A stretch of DNA of 64,000 nucleotides from an uncultured Chlorobiaceae bacterium (GCA_903820085.1 CAIJGA010000006.1:1-64000); one strand, 5' to 3'. Positions 47,207 through 57,877 are shown, counted from the first letter of the stretch. Notes: generated by a model from the sequence alone, not told the origin. A program made the numbers and translations.

Positions 47207-48730
47207 ATGCATTCTCAACATGAGTCGGCCGATGTCATTGTTATCGGTTCTGGAATCGGCGGGCTTACTGCGGCAGCCCTGCTTCAGGAGCGGGGTATTT
47301 CAACGCTTGTGTTCGAGAAGAACCGTTATCCGGGGGGAAGCTGCTCTTCTTTCCAGCGGGAGGGTTACCGGTTTGATGCCGGTGCATCGGTATTTTATGG
47401 TTTTGGAGAAAACAGTACCAGCGGTACCTTGAACCTGCATACAAGAATTTTCAGAAAGCTCGGCGTTGAGGTTCGCACCATTTTTGATCCGGTACAGATT
47501 CATTATCACTTGCCCAATGGTTTTTCGCTGCCCGCTTACTATAACCGCCATGCATTTTTTGATGCTCTTGCTGCCCGTTTTCCGCATGAAACTGAAGGGA
47601 TAAAAAACTTTTATCGTGAACTCACGGAGGTCTATGAAATTCTGAGCTCCATGCCTGCCGGTTCGCTTGAGGATTTGACGCATCTGCTTGCAGTTGGTTC
47701 AGCAAATCCGCTCAAGACTATTGCGCTTGCCCTGAAAAGCTTCCGTTCGATGGGCAAAACGGCAAGGAGGTACATTCATGATGAGGAGCTTCTCCGTTTT
47801 ATTGATATTGAGGCGTACTCCTGGGCTGTGCAGGATGCTGTGGCAACACCTCTGGTTAACGCTGGCATCTGTCTTGCTGATCGCCATTTCGGCGGTATCA
47901 ATTACCCGGTTGGCGGTTCAGGCGCCATTCCGGCGGCACTTTGCGAGGGAATTGAGAAATTTGGCGGACGCGTCTGCTATCAGGCTGAAGTTGCCGAGAT
48001 TCTGACCGAGAACGGGGAGGCGCGTGGTGTCAGGCTTGCGGATGGTACTGAGCACTATGCAAAGGCTGTTATCAGCAATGCTACCGTATGGGATACCTTT
48101 AACCGCCTCATCACTGATGAACGATACCGGGTGGATGAACAGAAATTTCTGAGAGCGCCGAGCTGGTTTCAGCTTTTTCTTGGTGTTGATGCTTCCGTGA
48201 TTCCCGAAGGGTTTTATGTGCACCATATTCTTGTTGATGACTGGAAGAGCTATAACCAGCCAGGCGGAACCATCTATTTTTCTGCTCCAACCATTCTTGA
48301 CCCGTCGCTTGCTCCGGCGGGCAAGCATATTGTTCATGCATTTGTTACCGGAGAGGTTGAGCAATGGGAGCACTATGAGCGGGGAAGCCAGGCATACCAG
48401 GCTGCGAAGGAGGCATACGCCGCAACGATTATTGCACGGACGGAAAGGATTCTGCCAGGATTGTCGAAGGCTATAGAACTGAAAGTGCTTGCCACGCCGC
48501 TCACCCATGAGCGTTATCTCAACCGTTTTAAAGGTTCATACGGGCCTTTGCTTAAACCGGGACAGAATATCCTGCAAAAACCCCAGAATACGACACCGAT
48601 AAAAAATCTGTTTGCCGCAGGTGACAGTACCTTTCCCGGGCAGGGGGTCATTGCCGTTACCTATTCGGGGGTGTCGTGTGCCTCCTATATTGCCAGAAAA
48701 TTCGGCAAGCCGCTTGATGAGATGCTTTAG
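47207..48730 (+). CDS. crtH: Carotenoid isomerase / phytoene-desaturase family protein (CrtH-like)
   Basis: This 507-residue flavoprotein has the FAD-binding VIVIGSGIGGLTAAALLQER at the start, then YPGGSCSSFQREGYRFDAGA. Near the middle is YPVGGSGAIPAALCEGIEKF; near the end is FAAGDSTFPGQGVIAVTYSG. This last motif and the length fit CrtH/CRTISO, which turns poly-cis lycopene into all-trans lycopene, better than a CrtP/CrtQ desaturase. The carotenoids of green sulfur bacteria need this enzyme. It is not next to other carotenoid genes. Confidence 0.75.
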   Translation: MHSQHESADVIVIGSGIGGLTAAALLQERGISTLVFEKNRYPGGSCSSFQREGYRFDAGASVFYGFGENSTSGTLNLHTRIFRKLGVEVRTIFDPVQIHYHLPNGFSLPAYYNRHAFFDALAARFPHETEGIKNFYRELTEVYEILSSMPAGSLEDLTHLLAVGSANPLKTIALALKSFRSMGKTARRYIHDEELLRFIDIEAYSWAVQDAVATPLVNAGICLADRHFGGINYPVGGSGAIPAALCEGIEKFGGRVCYQAEVAEILTENGEARGVRLADGTEHYAKAVISNATVWDTFNRLITDERYRVDEQKFLRAPSWFQLFLGVDASVIPEGFYVHHILVDDWKSYNQPGGTIYFSAPTILDPSLAPAGKHIVHAFVTGEVEQWEHYERGSQAYQAAKEAYAATIIARTERILPGLSKAIELKVLATPLTHERYLNRFKGSYGPLLKPGQNILQKPQNTTPIKNLFAAGDSTFPGQGVIAVTYSGVSCASYIARKFGKPLDEML

Positions 48731-48739
48731 GCTGTCACT

Positions 48740-49963
48740 TCAGGAGGCGGCAAGCAACATGTCGATCTCCCTGAAGGGGACGTCAGTCAGTTCGGCAAGT
48801 ACTTTTTTTGTGACATATCCTTTGAAGATATAGGTTCCTTTTCTCAGGCTGTGGCTTTTCCAGAGGATATCCGAAATGGTTTCATGACCGGTCAGCTTGA
48901 GCAGAAAGGGGAGGAGGGTATTGGTAAGGGCGAAAGAGGCTGTTTTTGCTACGGCTGAAGGAATGTTCGGGACGCAGTAATGGGTAACGCCGTGCTTGAC
49001 ATAGATTGGATTGGTATGGGAGGTATGGCGGCTGGTGGCGAAGCAGGATCCCTGATCAATTGAGACATCAATAATAACGGAACCGGGTTTCATGGATTTT
49101 ACGACCTGTTCACTCACCAGTGGCTTGATGATTTTTTGCCGGGGGCTCAGGGCTCCAATCAGCACGTCAGACATCTTTGCCAGTTCGGCAATGTAGTGAT
49201 CGTTGGCGATAGCCGTGACCAGATGGCGATTGAAAAATGCCTCAAATCTCCGCAGCCGGTTGATCTCCTTGTCGATGACGGTGACTTGCGCACCAAGTCC
49301 AAGCGCATCCTGCGCGGCAAAAAGCCCGACGGTTCCTGCGCCGATAATGGTGACATAGGCGGGCGGAACACCGGCAATGCCTCCAAGGAGGATACCGCTG
49401 CCGCCATAACCGGTTTCAAGATATTTTGCTGCGGTCTGTATGGCCAGGGAACCGGCGATTTCGCTCAGCGTTCTGACAATCGGAAGTTCACCGTCTCTTG
49501 TTTCGATAAATTCAAATCCAAGGGCGGTAATGTTTTTCTCAATCAGCGTTTTTATCAGATCGGGAGTGACCGTTCCGAGATGGAGCGCTGAAATAAGCAT
49601 CTGACCGGGCATAAAGAGCGAGAGCTCATCGGGCTGCGGGGGAGAGACCTTGACGATGACGTTGGACTGCGCGAACAGCTCTTCAGGAGAATCAGCGATG
49701 GTTGCCCCTGCTTCGCCGTAATCGAGATCGGTGAAGTTGCAGAAATGGCCGGCAGATTTTTCGATGACAACCTTGATTCCGTGTTCAAACAGTATCTGGA
49801 CGCCGGGCGGTGAAATGGCCACCCTGCGTTCATCCTGAGCCCGTTCTCTGGGGATTCCCAGAACAATCTCCATCGTTTTTTCGGGCTTGATCAGCCAACG
49901 TTCAAGTGTTTTTGCGCCAAGCTCAAACTCGACATTTCCGATATCAGAAGAGTACCCCATCAA
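48740..49963 (-). CDS. ald: Alanine dehydrogenase
   Basis: This 407-residue protein has GIPRERAQDERRVAISPPGV near residue 36, the NAD-binding VTIIGAGTVGLFAAQDALGL, and the alanine dehydrogenase region IDVSIDQGSCFATSRHTSHT. It interconverts alanine and pyruvate plus ammonia. The first 30 residues are an extension also seen in Bacteroidetes-type enzymes; an ATG at 49873 would remove it. Lysine cyclodeaminase and transhydrogenase subunits are the nearest alternatives. Its stop faces crtH across 9 bp. Confidence 0.87.
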   Translation of the reverse strand: MMGYSSDIGNVEFELGAKTLERWLIKPEKTMEIVLGIPRERAQDERRVAISPPGVQILFEHGIKVVIEKSAGHFCNFTDLDYGEAGATIADSPEELFAQSNVIVKVSPPQPDELSLFMPGQMLISALHLGTVTPDLIKTLIEKNITALGFEFIETRDGELPIVRTLSEIAGSLAIQTAAKYLETGYGGSGILLGGIAGVPPAYVTIIGAGTVGLFAAQDALGLGAQVTVIDKEINRLRRFEAFFNRHLVTAIANDHYIAELAKMSDVLIGALSPRQKIIKPLVSEQVVKSMKPGSVIIDVSIDQGSCFATSRHTSHTNPIYVKHGVTHYCVPNIPSAVAKTASFALTNTLLPFLLKLTGHETISDILWKSHSLRKGTYIFKGYVTKKVLAELTDVPFREIDMLLAAS

Positions 49964-50158
49964 GAGTTCATGGTTGTCGTTCCTGTCCGATCAAAAAAGG
50001 GGAAAGCGGCTTCACAGTCTGTTCAACTGTAATTGACCTTATTATAGACTGAAATATACAAAATTTTGATGCAGCCTCAACCAAACCTCCTCGGTTATGA
50101 TCAGCAGAAGAGAGGGCTGACGGAGGCTGCAAATGCTATAAAGATCGGTATCAGTTTG

Positions 50159-50770
50159 TTATGCGGCAATTTGGGTTATCGGGGTTATCTTTGCTGCGCT
50201 GCTGCTGCCTGATGGTTCGCCGCTACTTGATTTGGAAGCCGCAAGCTGGGCGTTACCGGTTTGCCCCTGTAATGCATGTCCTGAAAACGGCGAGGCAATC
50301 GCCTGTACCACAAGCTGGAAGGCATCTCCGATTCCGCCGATAATGTCTGAAACGAGCTGCCACAAATCAAACTCCCTTTTAGACTGCAAGCGCATGGTAT
50401 CGGGAAACTTTACAAGCGCCTCCGTTCCCATTTTGGCGGCATATCCTACCAATTGCAGGGGATTGGTTTCCAGTATTTCCTTGACCTCTTCGACTACGGA
50501 GATGATCCTTATGGTACCGGGTTTTTCAACGGTCGCCATGCAGGCCATCCTTGTTCCCTCGCTTATCAGATTGTCGGACAGAAGGGCATGTTCCTCTTCA
50601 CTCAGCGGCGAGAGCAACTCACTTCCTTCGAGAACCCTGACATAGCAGGTTTGACAAATACCGTTTCCCCCGCAGAAATATCCTATATGGGCGTGATTGG
50701 AGCGAGCAATATCAAGTAATCTGTCACCCTTGTTCGCCTCATACTGATGATTATTAATCGTGATATTCAT
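50159..50770 (-). CDS. Chlorosome envelope [2Fe-2S] protein (CsmI/CsmJ/CsmX type)
   Basis: This 203-residue protein's N-terminal half is an adrenodoxin-like ferredoxin with C33, C39 and C42 (CGGNGICQTC) and C77. The C-terminal half contains FDLWQLVSDIIGGIGDAFQL, like the hydrophobic CsmB-type region, and a Ser/Ala-rich tail. This layout is that of CsmI, CsmJ and CsmX, which sit in the chlorosome envelope and are thought to control electron flow and quenching. I cannot decide which of the three it is. No other chlorosome gene is near. Confidence 0.82.
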   Translation of the reverse strand: MNITINNHQYEANKGDRLLDIARSNHAHIGYFCGGNGICQTCYVRVLEGSELLSPLSEEEHALLSDNLISEGTRMACMATVEKPGTIRIISVVEEVKEILETNPLQLVGYAAKMGTEALVKFPDTMRLQSKREFDLWQLVSDIIGGIGDAFQLVVQAIASPFSGHALQGQTGNAQLAASKSSSGEPSGSSSAAKITPITQIAA

Positions 50771-50798
50771 GATTTTGTGATGTTATTGTTCTTAAAAT

Positions 50799-50819
50799 AC
50801 AAGACAATTATTGTCTTGT
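50799..50819. promoter_or_regulatory. Perfect 9-bp palindrome upstream of the chlorosome protein gene
   Basis: acaagacaa (50799-50807) and ttgtcttgt (50811-50819) pair exactly around a 3-bp centre. It lies 28 bp before the minus-strand start of the chlorosome gene and 62 bp after the mfd stop. It could be an operator for the chlorosome gene or the mfd terminator; the run of T after it is short. Confidence 0.5.
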
Positions 50820-50880
50820 TAGTGAGAACATCAAAGCCGTTGCAAAAGTTTCGATCGTGAACGGATTTATTTAGGGGTTA

Positions 50881-53800
50881 TCATGCCAGCTCCTTTGAAG
50901 CCAGCTCAAGCTTCTGCAGCAGCTCGGTGTAGCGGTGCAGCAATCCGTCGGGCGAGGTGTCGCTGCCGGAAGGGTGGTGCAGCACCAGCTTCATTTTTTT
51001 ATCCATCTTGAATCCCGGTTTGTACTCCGCCATCCAGGGTTCCTGTACCGATACAAAGAGGTATTGCAGGAAGGTCTTGTTGGCAAGATTTTCGTTATCC
51101 TGATCGGGGAGGAAGAGGATGGTTGACTGCGGCTGGAGGTCAATTTTTTCGAGCCCGAGCGCTGAAGCGGTAATTTTGAGCTTGGTCAGCAGCAGCAGGT
51201 GTGCAACCTCTTCGGGGAGGGGGCCGAAGCGATCCTTGAGTTCTGCCTCCAGACTGTCGACCTTGTGCTCTGTTGAGGCTTTCGAGATTTTGTCATAAAA
51301 GGCGAAACGCTCAGGTGTGGCGGTGAGATAGTATTCCGGAATGAGGGCATCAAAAAAGAAGAGGAGGTCACACGCTTTTGTTGCTCTGGCCGCTTTGGCT
51401 CCCTCGGCAGAAAACATGTGGCTGAACTCGGTTGATTTGAGTTCGGCAACGGTCTCTTCGAGCATTTTCTGGTAAAGATCGAAGCCGAGTTCATGGATGT
51501 AACCCGATTGTTCCGCACCGAGCAGGTTGCCCGCTCCCCGGATATCGAGATCGCGCAGGGCTATGTTGAAGCCTGATCCGAGTTCCGTAAAGCTTTCAAT
51601 AACCGCAAGGCGCTGAACCGCGTCTTTTTTCAGGGTCTTCAGCGGCGGGGTGATGAGGTAACAGTAAGCTTTCCGTTCACTTCGTCCAACCCTTCCGCGC
51701 AACTGGTAGAGATCGGATAGCCCGAACATGTCGGCGCGGTTGATGATGATGGTATTGGCATTGGAGATGTCGAGCCCTGAACCGATGATGGTGGTGGAGA
51801 TGAGCACGTCCACCTCTTTTTGCATGAAATCCATCATGATCTTTTCAAGCTCGCGCGGGGGAAGCTGGCCATGAGCGAAAACAATCCGCGCAGAGGGAAC
51901 AAGCTCGCGGAGTGTTGTCAGGATATCATCAAGCGAGGCAATACGGTTATGGAGAAAAAATACCTGTCCCTCACGCTTGATCTCCCGCTTGATAGCCGAC
52001 TGGATAAGGGCGGTATCATAATCGGTAATGAGGGTCTCTACGGGCTGACGGTTTTTTGGAGGAGTTGAGACAATGGAGAGGTCTCTGGCGCCAAGCATGG
52101 AAAACTGGAGGGTTCTCGGGATGGGTGTGGCCGACATGGTCAGCGTATCGACCCCTGAGAACTGTTCGCGCAGTTTCTCCTTTACCTCTACGCCAAAGTG
52201 CTGTTCTTCGTCAATAACGAGGAGTCCGAGATCCTTGAAGAGCACATCTTTCGAGACGAGCCGGTGTGTACCGATTACAATATCAATTTTTCCCTCTGCA
52301 ATTCTTTTGATGATCTCCTGCTGATCCTTGCGCGGCACAAAACGGCTGAGCACGGCGATCGAAACAGGGAAATTTTCAAACCGTTTGGTAAAGGATTCGG
52401 CATGCTGGTGCGCAAGAATGGTTGTCGGGGTCAGCACGGCAACCTGCTTGCCGGATTCCACAGCCTTGAATGCTGCGCGCATGGCAATTTCTGTTTTTCC
52501 AAAACCTGCATCACCGCAGATCAGCCGATCCATCGGGTGAGGTTCCTGCATGTCTTTTTTGACATCATGAATTGCCTTGAGCTGATCAGGCGTTTCGTCG
52601 AAAATAAATGAGGCCTCGAATTCCCGCATGTAGATGGAGTCAGGGGCAAAGGCAAAGCCGCTCTGCATTTTCCGCTGCGCATAAACCTTGATCAGGTTGA
52701 TGGCTATATCGCGGAGCTGTTTGCGGACTTTATCCTTTTTGGCAGCCCATTTCGAACTGCCAAGTTTTGACAGGGCAGGCAGGGCGCTTTCGGAGGCCGT
52801 ATATTTCGAGAGCAGCCGGATATTCTGGATATTGACAAAAAGCTTGTCTCCTCCGGCATATTCGACCAACACGCACTCCTGTTCGGAATTTCCGGCTGTT
52901 ATGGTCTCAAGTGAGCGGAAAATTCCGATACCGTAATCTTCGTGGACGACATAGTCTCCTACTTTGAGCTTCTGGAGATCCTTGAGCGAGATTCCCCTGA
53001 TTTTCCGTTTACGGTGAACCTTATGGGCGTGCAGCTTGCCAAAGATGTCCGATTCGGTATACAGGTCAAGTTCACCGAAGATAAAGCCGGTATGGAGGTT
53101 GAGCGGAATCCAGCTTGCTTCAAGCTGGCCGGTGTTTTTTGCGCTTGAAATCTCTGCGGCAAGAAAATCGGTCAATTCTGCAATCTCGCGGCGTGAACTG
53201 GTTGCAAAGAGCGGCTTTTTGTGTTCTGCTGTCTCCTGTTGCAGCATGGCTGCAAGCGTGCGAAAATTGGCGTTCAGCTTTTTCTGTGCGCCTGATTTAA
53301 AGTCGATGGCTGACGGTGCAGAAGAGTCAATTCTGACGGAGCGGAACCGTGCAAGGGCCTTTGAGAGGCTCTCGTAATTATCTTTCGATGCAAATTCTCC
53401 GGCATCATCAATGATGATGATGGTTGATGGATCAAGATAGTCGAGAATGGTTGTTTCGGTCTCTGTGTCGCTGTTCAGGCCATCGGTAAAACAGGCGGTC
53501 AGTTCGATGACTGGCAACGTTTTTCCGGAAAGCTGGCTGTTGATGTCAAACGCACGCAGTGAGGTGACCGTATCGCCGAAAAATTCGATCCGTACGGGTT
53601 CCCGAGCTCCGCAAGGAAAGACGTCGATAATTGAGCCCCGTAGGGAGAACTCTCCTTCATCTTCAACAAATTCCCTCTGCTCAAAGCTGTTTGCCAAAAG
53701 AAAGCGTTTGAGGGGTTCATATCCGGCGTCGAACTCTGTTTTAAGACGGAAAATCCGGTTTTGGGCTTCGGCAGGCTGGCAAAGGGCGACCTCAAGATCA

Positions 53801-54189
53801 TCGAAAAAGGAGAGGATGAGCGATTTTTTTCCGGTTGAGAGCGCCCCGATGGAGAGGGAAAGTTCATCCGAGGTATTGCAGAGCGTCTCTTTGGGCAGAA
53901 GGGCTTCAACATCATTTTCATAGCACTCGAAGCTGTTCTGGCCGCACAGGATCATGAGAGAGGAGTGCAGATCAGCAAACAGCACTGAGGCAACGATTGA
54001 AGAGAGCGATCCCTGAAGGCCGGAGAGCGTGACGGGGAGATATCTTCCGTTTTTGTCAGGCTTACCGTTAAGCACACCCTCTTTCAGCAAGGCGTACTGG
54101 CTCGATTGCCTGATGGTATCAAAAAGAAAAGCGGAATTTTTTTTGCTGACGGCAGTACTTTGCGGATCTAAATCTGATAACGTTTTCAT
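50881..54189 (-). CDS. mfd: Transcription-repair coupling factor
   Basis: Counted from the ATG at 54189 this is about 1102 residues; the frame extends 14 codons upstream. Domains in order: a UvrB-like N-terminal part, the polymerase-interacting domain with [20 protein letters not shown], the helicase with P-loop [16 protein letters not shown], Walker [13 protein letters not shown] and [19 protein letters not shown], and the C-terminal domain. It removes RNA polymerase stalled at DNA damage and brings in UvrA. Confidence 0.95.
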   Translation of the reverse strand: MKTLSDLDPQSTAVSKKNSAFLFDTIRQSSQYALLKEGVLNGKPDKNGRYLPVTLSGLQGSLSSIVASVLFADLHSSLMILCGQNSFECYENDVEALLPKETLCNTSDELSLSIGALSTGKKSLILSFFDDLEVALCQPAEAQNRIFRLKTEFDAGYEPLKRFLLANSFEQREFVEDEGEFSLRGSIIDVFPCGAREPVRIEFFGDTVTSLRAFDINSQLSGKTLPVIELTACFTDGLNSDTETETTILDYLDPSTIIIIDDAGEFASKDNYESLSKALARFRSVRIDSSAPSAIDFKSGAQKKLNANFRTLAAMLQQETAEHKKPLFATSSRREIAELTDFLAAEISSAKNTGQLEASWIPLNLHTGFIFGELDLYTESDIFGKLHAHKVHRKRKIRGISLKDLQKLKVGDYVVHEDYGIGIFRSLETITAGNSEQECVLVEYAGGDKLFVNIQNIRLLSKYTASESALPALSKLGSSKWAAKKDKVRKQLRDIAINLIKVYAQRKMQSGFAFAPDSIYMREFEASFIFDETPDQLKAIHDVKKDMQEPHPMDRLICGDAGFGKTEIAMRAAFKAVESGKQVAVLTPTTILAHQHAESFTKRFENFPVSIAVLSRFVPRKDQQEIIKRIAEGKIDIVIGTHRLVSKDVLFKDLGLLVIDEEQHFGVEVKEKLREQFSGVDTLTMSATPIPRTLQFSMLGARDLSIVSTPPKNRQPVETLITDYDTALIQSAIKREIKREGQVFFLHNRIASLDDILTTLRELVPSARIVFAHGQLPPRELEKIMMDFMQKEVDVLISTTIIGSGLDISNANTIIINRADMFGLSDLYQLRGRVGRSERKAYCYLITPPLKTLKKDAVQRLAVIESFTELGSGFNIALRDLDIRGAGNLLGAEQSGYIHELGFDLYQKMLEETVAELKSTEFSHMFSAEGAKAARATKACDLLFFFDALIPEYYLTATPERFAFYDKISKASTEHKVDSLEAELKDRFGPLPEEVAHLLLLTKLKITASALGLEKIDLQPQSTILFLPDQDNENLANKTFLQYLFVSVQEPWMAEYKPGFKMDKKMKLVLHHPSGSDTSPDGLLHRYTELLQKLELASKELA

Positions 54190-54272
54190 ATGTAGCGTAC
54201 AAACCATATTTTCATGCTTGACTCCGGCCAAACGGAATCCTTAAACCATCGTGTACGGGAAGATTGTTATAT

Positions 54273-55244
54273 ATGGAAAAAATTCTTGAACTGAAAGATC
54301 TCAAGACATACTACTCAACCGATAATGGTGTTGCAAAGGCCGTTGATGGTGTAAGCTTCTCTCTGGACCGCAACCGTACGCTGGGGATTGTAGGGGAGTC
54401 AGGGTGCGGAAAATCGGTAACAGCGCTCTCTGTGATGCGCCTTGTGCCCAGGCCTCCAGGCTATTTTGCGGGCGGAGAGATTTTCTGGAAAGGGAGAGAT
54501 CTCCTGAAACTTTCGGAAGATGAAATGCGCAGGCTGAGAGGCCATGATATAGCCATGATTTTTCAGGAGCCGATGAGTTCGCTCAATCCGGTCTTTACCT
54601 GCGGCAGCCAGATTATGGAGCAGATTCTCATTCACCGCGACATCAACCATGCGGAAGCGAAACAGCGCTCTGTTGAACTGCTGAATCTGGTAGGAATTCC
54701 GAATCCCGCGGAACGTTTTTCATCCTATCCCCATGAACTTTCAGGCGGTATGCGCCAGAGGGTGATGATTGCCATGGCGCTCTCCTGCAATCCGGCGCTC
54801 CTCATCGCCGATGAACCAACCACAGCGCTTGATGTTACCGTTCAGGCACAGATTCTTGACCTTATCGGTAAGCTGCAGGCCGATACCGGGATGAGTGTGA
54901 TGCTCATTACCCATGATTTTGGGGTTGTGGCGGAGCTTTGTGAAGAGGTTCTGGTGATGTATGCTTCGAGAGTGGTCGAGAAAGGCTCGGTTCAGCAGCT
55001 TTTCAACAATCCGCTTCATCCCTATACCAGGGGATTGCTGAACTCCATTCCCCGTCTCGGTTCTTCAAAAGAGCGCCTCTATGTCATCGAAGGCAATGTG
55101 CCGAGTGCCGTCAACCTGCCAGAGGGGTGCCGGTTTGCCGGAAGGTGTCCTCATGCCGATGGCCAATGCCGTCATGAACAGCCTGGACTGGTTACTTATG
55201 AACCCGGCCATGAGGCTGCCTGCTGGAAGGTTGGGAGGTTCTGA
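54273..55244 (+). CDS. Oligopeptide/dipeptide-type ABC transporter ATPase (OppD/DppD-like)
   Basis: I start at the ATG at 54273 (323 residues); a TTG at 54264 is in frame. The P-loop [18 protein letters not shown], signature [15 protein letters not shown], Walker [17 protein letters not shown] and the C-terminal four-Cys motif of this subgroup ([17 protein letters not shown]) are all present. It would power a peptide or nickel importer, but no permease or binding-protein gene is nearby. Its end overlaps the convergent Nudix gene by 49 bp. Confidence 0.9.
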   Translation: MEKILELKDLKTYYSTDNGVAKAVDGVSFSLDRNRTLGIVGESGCGKSVTALSVMRLVPRPPGYFAGGEIFWKGRDLLKLSEDEMRRLRGHDIAMIFQEPMSSLNPVFTCGSQIMEQILIHRDINHAEAKQRSVELLNLVGIPNPAERFSSYPHELSGGMRQRVMIAMALSCNPALLIADEPTTALDVTVQAQILDLIGKLQADTGMSVMLITHDFGVVAELCEEVLVMYASRVVEKGSVQQLFNNPLHPYTRGLLNSIPRLGSSKERLYVIEGNVPSAVNLPEGCRFAGRCPHADGQCRHEQPGLVTYEPGHEAACWKVGRF

Positions 55245-55744
55245 GCGGCATCGTGGAGGGCGGCATCGGTGATAATCTGGCAGTGCAGGGGAATGCGTAC
55301 TTCAGGCATGAGGTGATGCGGATAAAAACCGGCCTCAAACAGTTCATGATTGATGGTGATGGCATCATCTTCAACGAGTACCCTGTAGGCGACAACCAGC
55401 AGCGAACCGTACATTTCAACTTCGCGGTGATAGATGCCGATAAGGCGATCGATTTTGCCGTTCAGTGAGGTCTCTTCCATCAGTTCCCGCAAGCATCCTT
55501 CGTACGGTTCTTCACCGGCTTCAAGAAAGCCGCCCGGAAGGGCCCACTCATTGAATGCCGGTTCATGTGCCCGGCGGATGACAAGGAGTTCGTTATTGCT
55601 ATTGACGGTATAGGCTACCGCGACAGGGAGAGGGTTGATGTAATGTACCCATGAGCATGAGGGGCAAAACATCCTGTCGCGGCCATCGATCATGGCCCGG
55701 TCGAGTGTTTTTCCGCATAAAGGGCAAAATGAATATGGCTTCAT
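55196..55744 (-). CDS. Nudix hydrolase with N-terminal zinc ribbon
   Basis: This 182-residue protein has a zinc ribbon, C7, C10, C27 and C30 (CPLCGKTL, CPSCSW), before a Nudix box from G72: GFLEAGEEPYEGCLRELMEE. The last conserved Gly of the box is Ser here (TSL). The family cleaves nucleoside diphosphates linked to other groups; substrate unknown. The zinc ribbon recalls NudC-type NADH pyrophosphatases, but the rest is shorter. Confidence 0.85.
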   Translation of the reverse strand: MKPYSFCPLCGKTLDRAMIDGRDRMFCPSCSWVHYINPLPVAVAYTVNSNNELLVIRRAHEPAFNEWALPGGFLEAGEEPYEGCLRELMEETSLNGKIDRLIGIYHREVEMYGSLLVVAYRVLVEDDAITINHELFEAGFYPHHLMPEVRIPLHCQIITDAALHDAAQNLPTFQQAASWPGS

Positions 55745-55829
55745 GATTCAGTAGAAGAAACTTTTTGCTGTAACGATTGATTTACAAAAGAGAACTGTTT
55801 TATCAACAGAATAAGTTTCATTTACGCCA

Positions 55830-56300
55830 ATGTCAATACTTGAACCAGGTGTTAAGGCACCGGCCATATCGGCAACAGATCAGGATGGAAAGTCGGTAAC
55901 GCTCGAAGAGTACCGCGGCAGAAGGGTTGTGCTCTATTTTTATCCCAAGGATGATACTCCCGGATGCACCAAGGAGGCTTGTGCTTTTCGTGATAATTTC
56001 CCTAAATTTAACAGTGTGGGTGTAGAAGTACTTGGCGTGAGTATTGATGATGAGAAAAAGCATAAGAAGTTTGCGGAGAAGTATCAGTTGCCGTTTCGTC
56101 TTGTTTCGGATCCTGACAGGAAGATTGTTGAGGCGTACGGTGTCTGGGGAATGAAAAAATTTATGGGGCGTGAGTATATGGGTACCAGCAGGGTGACCTA
56201 CCTTATCAATGAAGATGGTGTCATTGAGCATGTGTGGCCGAAAGTTACTCCGGAAAAACATGCCGAAGAGTTGCTCAACTATTTGCAGCAAAAAACCTGA
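55830..56300 (+). CDS. bcp: Thiol peroxidase of the Bcp/PrxQ family
   Basis: This 156-residue protein has DDTPGCTKEACAFRDNF with the peroxidatic C46 and resolving C51, five residues apart as in the PrxQ type with an intramolecular disulfide. VLGVSIDDEKKHKKFAEKYQ and VWPKVTPEKHAEELL complete the fold. It reduces hydrogen peroxide and organic peroxides. YqgE follows by 9 bp. Confidence 0.94.
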   Translation: MSILEPGVKAPAISATDQDGKSVTLEEYRGRRVVLYFYPKDDTPGCTKEACAFRDNFPKFNSVGVEVLGVSIDDEKKHKKFAEKYQLPFRLVSDPDRKIVEAYGVWGMKKFMGREYMGTSRVTYLINEDGVIEHVWPKVTPEKHAEELLNYLQQKT

Positions 56301-56309
56301 GAGAGAAAA

Positions 56310-56873
56310 ATGGTAAACGAATTTGACAAGCTTAAAGCCGGAAAACTTCTGCTTGCCTCAGCCAATATGCTTGAATCGAGTTTCAAGCGGACTGTTTTGG
56401 TTATGTGTGAGCATAATGAACACGGTTCTTTGGGTTTTATATTGAATCGTCCTATGGAGTTCAAGGTTTGTGAGGCTATCGCAGGCTTTGAGGAGGTAGA
56501 AGAGCGGTTGCATATGGGGGGGCCGGTTGAGGTTGATACCGTCCATTTTCTTCATACGAGAGGTGATCTCATTGAGGGTTCGCATGAGATTTTTCCCGGA
56601 CTGTTTTGGGGTGGCGACAAGAATGAACTGAGCTATCTGCTCAATACCGGTGTGATGCAACCGTCCGAGATCCGCTTTTTCCTTGGTTATGCCGGCTGGA
56701 CTGCCGGACAGCTTGAAGCGGAGTTTGAAGAGGGCTCCTGGTATACGGCCGAAGCCTCGAAGGATATTATTTTCAGTGACGCCTATGAAAGGATGTGGGG
56801 GCGGACGGTGCGGTCGAAGGGAGGAGAGTATCAGCTTGTGGCAAACTCTCCCGAATTGCCGGGGCTGAACTGA
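56310..56873 (+). CDS. YqgE/AlgH family protein (DUF179)
   Basis: This 187-residue protein has AGKLLLASANMLESSFKRTV, HNEHGSLGFILNRPM, and FFLGYAGWTAGQLEAEFEEG, the conserved blocks of the UPF0301 family. The function is not established. It starts 9 bp after bcp with GAGAGAAAA before the ATG, so the two are probably one transcript, ending before the tmRNA gene. Confidence 0.92.
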   Translation: MVNEFDKLKAGKLLLASANMLESSFKRTVLVMCEHNEHGSLGFILNRPMEFKVCEAIAGFEEVEERLHMGGPVEVDTVHFLHTRGDLIEGSHEIFPGLFWGGDKNELSYLLNTGVMQPSEIRFFLGYAGWTAGQLEAEFEEGSWYTAEASKDIIFSDAYERMWGRTVRSKGGEYQLVANSPELPGLN

Positions 56874-56982
56874 ACCGCTTTTTTTCTGCCGGGAATTAAT
56901 GGTGGGGTAGAGGTGTTGTTCTATTGCTTGGAAAAGCATATATAGTATTGCAGTTTATTTTGCAATTGTTCTTTGGTACCAT

Positions 56983-57383
56983 GGGGATGACAGGCTTTTG
57001 ACAGGGCAGGTGTAAGATGGAGTTGCACTCCGAGTTTCAGCATGGATGGACTCGTTAAAGAAGTCTATGCAAACATTATATGCAGACGATTATTCGTATG
57101 CAATGGCTGCCTGATTAGCACAAGTTAATTAATCAGCCATCGTCCGATGGGGGAGGCGCTTACTCTGAAGCCACCGGATGGCATAACCAGCGCTTGAGCT
57201 TCGGTTCGCGCAAGTAAGCTCCGACTGTTTTTGCCTGAAAAAACAGGAGGGTGATACAAAGAGGGATAGTGAACCGAACTTTACAGGTGTAGCACCGGTT
57301 CATGAAACACTGAACACCTGAGATGAGTGTGGCAGCTTTATCGAGCAATGTTTTGGACGCGGGTTCGACTCCCGCCATCTCCA
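56983..57383 (+). ncRNA. ssrA: tmRNA
   Basis: The 5' end GGGGATG (56983-56989) pairs with CATCTCC (57376-57382) to close the acceptor stem, with A57383 as discriminator. The T arm is gcgggttcgactcccgc near 57365. The tag frame at 57082-57114 reads ADDYSYAMAA then TGA. tmRNA rescues ribosomes stalled on broken messages and marks their products for proteolysis. The CCA end is not fully encoded: the DNA continues CTA, so CCA must be added afterwards. Confidence 0.95.
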
Positions 57384-57419
57384 CTATTGATAAGTTTTTT
57401 AACATCCCATTAAGTCCTT

Positions 57420-57448
57420 AAGCCCTTGTTTTACAAGGGCTTTTGTAT
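57420..57448 (+). terminator. Rho-independent terminator after tmRNA
   Basis: agcccttgt pairs with acaagggct, followed by tttt-g-tatttt. It lies about 35 bp beyond the tmRNA 3' end. Confidence 0.75.
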
Positions 57449-57449
57449 T

Positions 57450-57877
57450 TTCTGCTTCTCATGTGGTCCACAGAGATATACCTAAATCCCCATCTTTTTA
57501 GTATACTTTTAGGTATAGTTGGCGTTTTCAGGGTTTTGCCTTGAGAGAGATATACCAACGGCTATGCTATGCCCACTTTTTAGGGAGTTAAAGTGATTAT
57601 TGCCTGATAAGGAACCACGCACTACCCTCCACCAACCATATTCTATTACGTAAGCTCATGTGTTTTTCGCATGGGCTTTTATTATTAATGATGCTCCAGA
57701 AAGCAAAAGCAGCAGGTTAGGGTTGTGTACAATCCTTATGAGCGGGAGGTTATGGAACAGTGCTCCAGAAACGGTGGTTGAGAAGAAGATCGGCAAGATA
57801 ATCGGCAAGAATTACAGATTATTCTTTGTAAATTATTTTAATACAAGCGTAAACGGAATTGCATAATCGGCAATATT
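57450..57877. repeat. Repeat-rich gap between tmRNA and the Fic gene
   Basis: No gene is convincing here. An 11-bp direct repeat agagatatacc occurs at 57472-57482 and 57546-57556. It encloses an inverted repeat, tatacctaaa (57477-57486) and tttaggtata (57508-57517). A second hairpin (agctcatg / catgggct, 57653-57677) is followed by a T-rich stretch. The pattern could be a worn recombination site next to tmRNA, a common integration target; that is inference. Confidence 0.45.

Noticed and set aside
57160-57405. 81-codon minus-strand frame containing MAGVEPASKT
   Set aside because: It lies over the 3' half of tmRNA; this peptide pattern is a known false call produced by the tRNA-like end.
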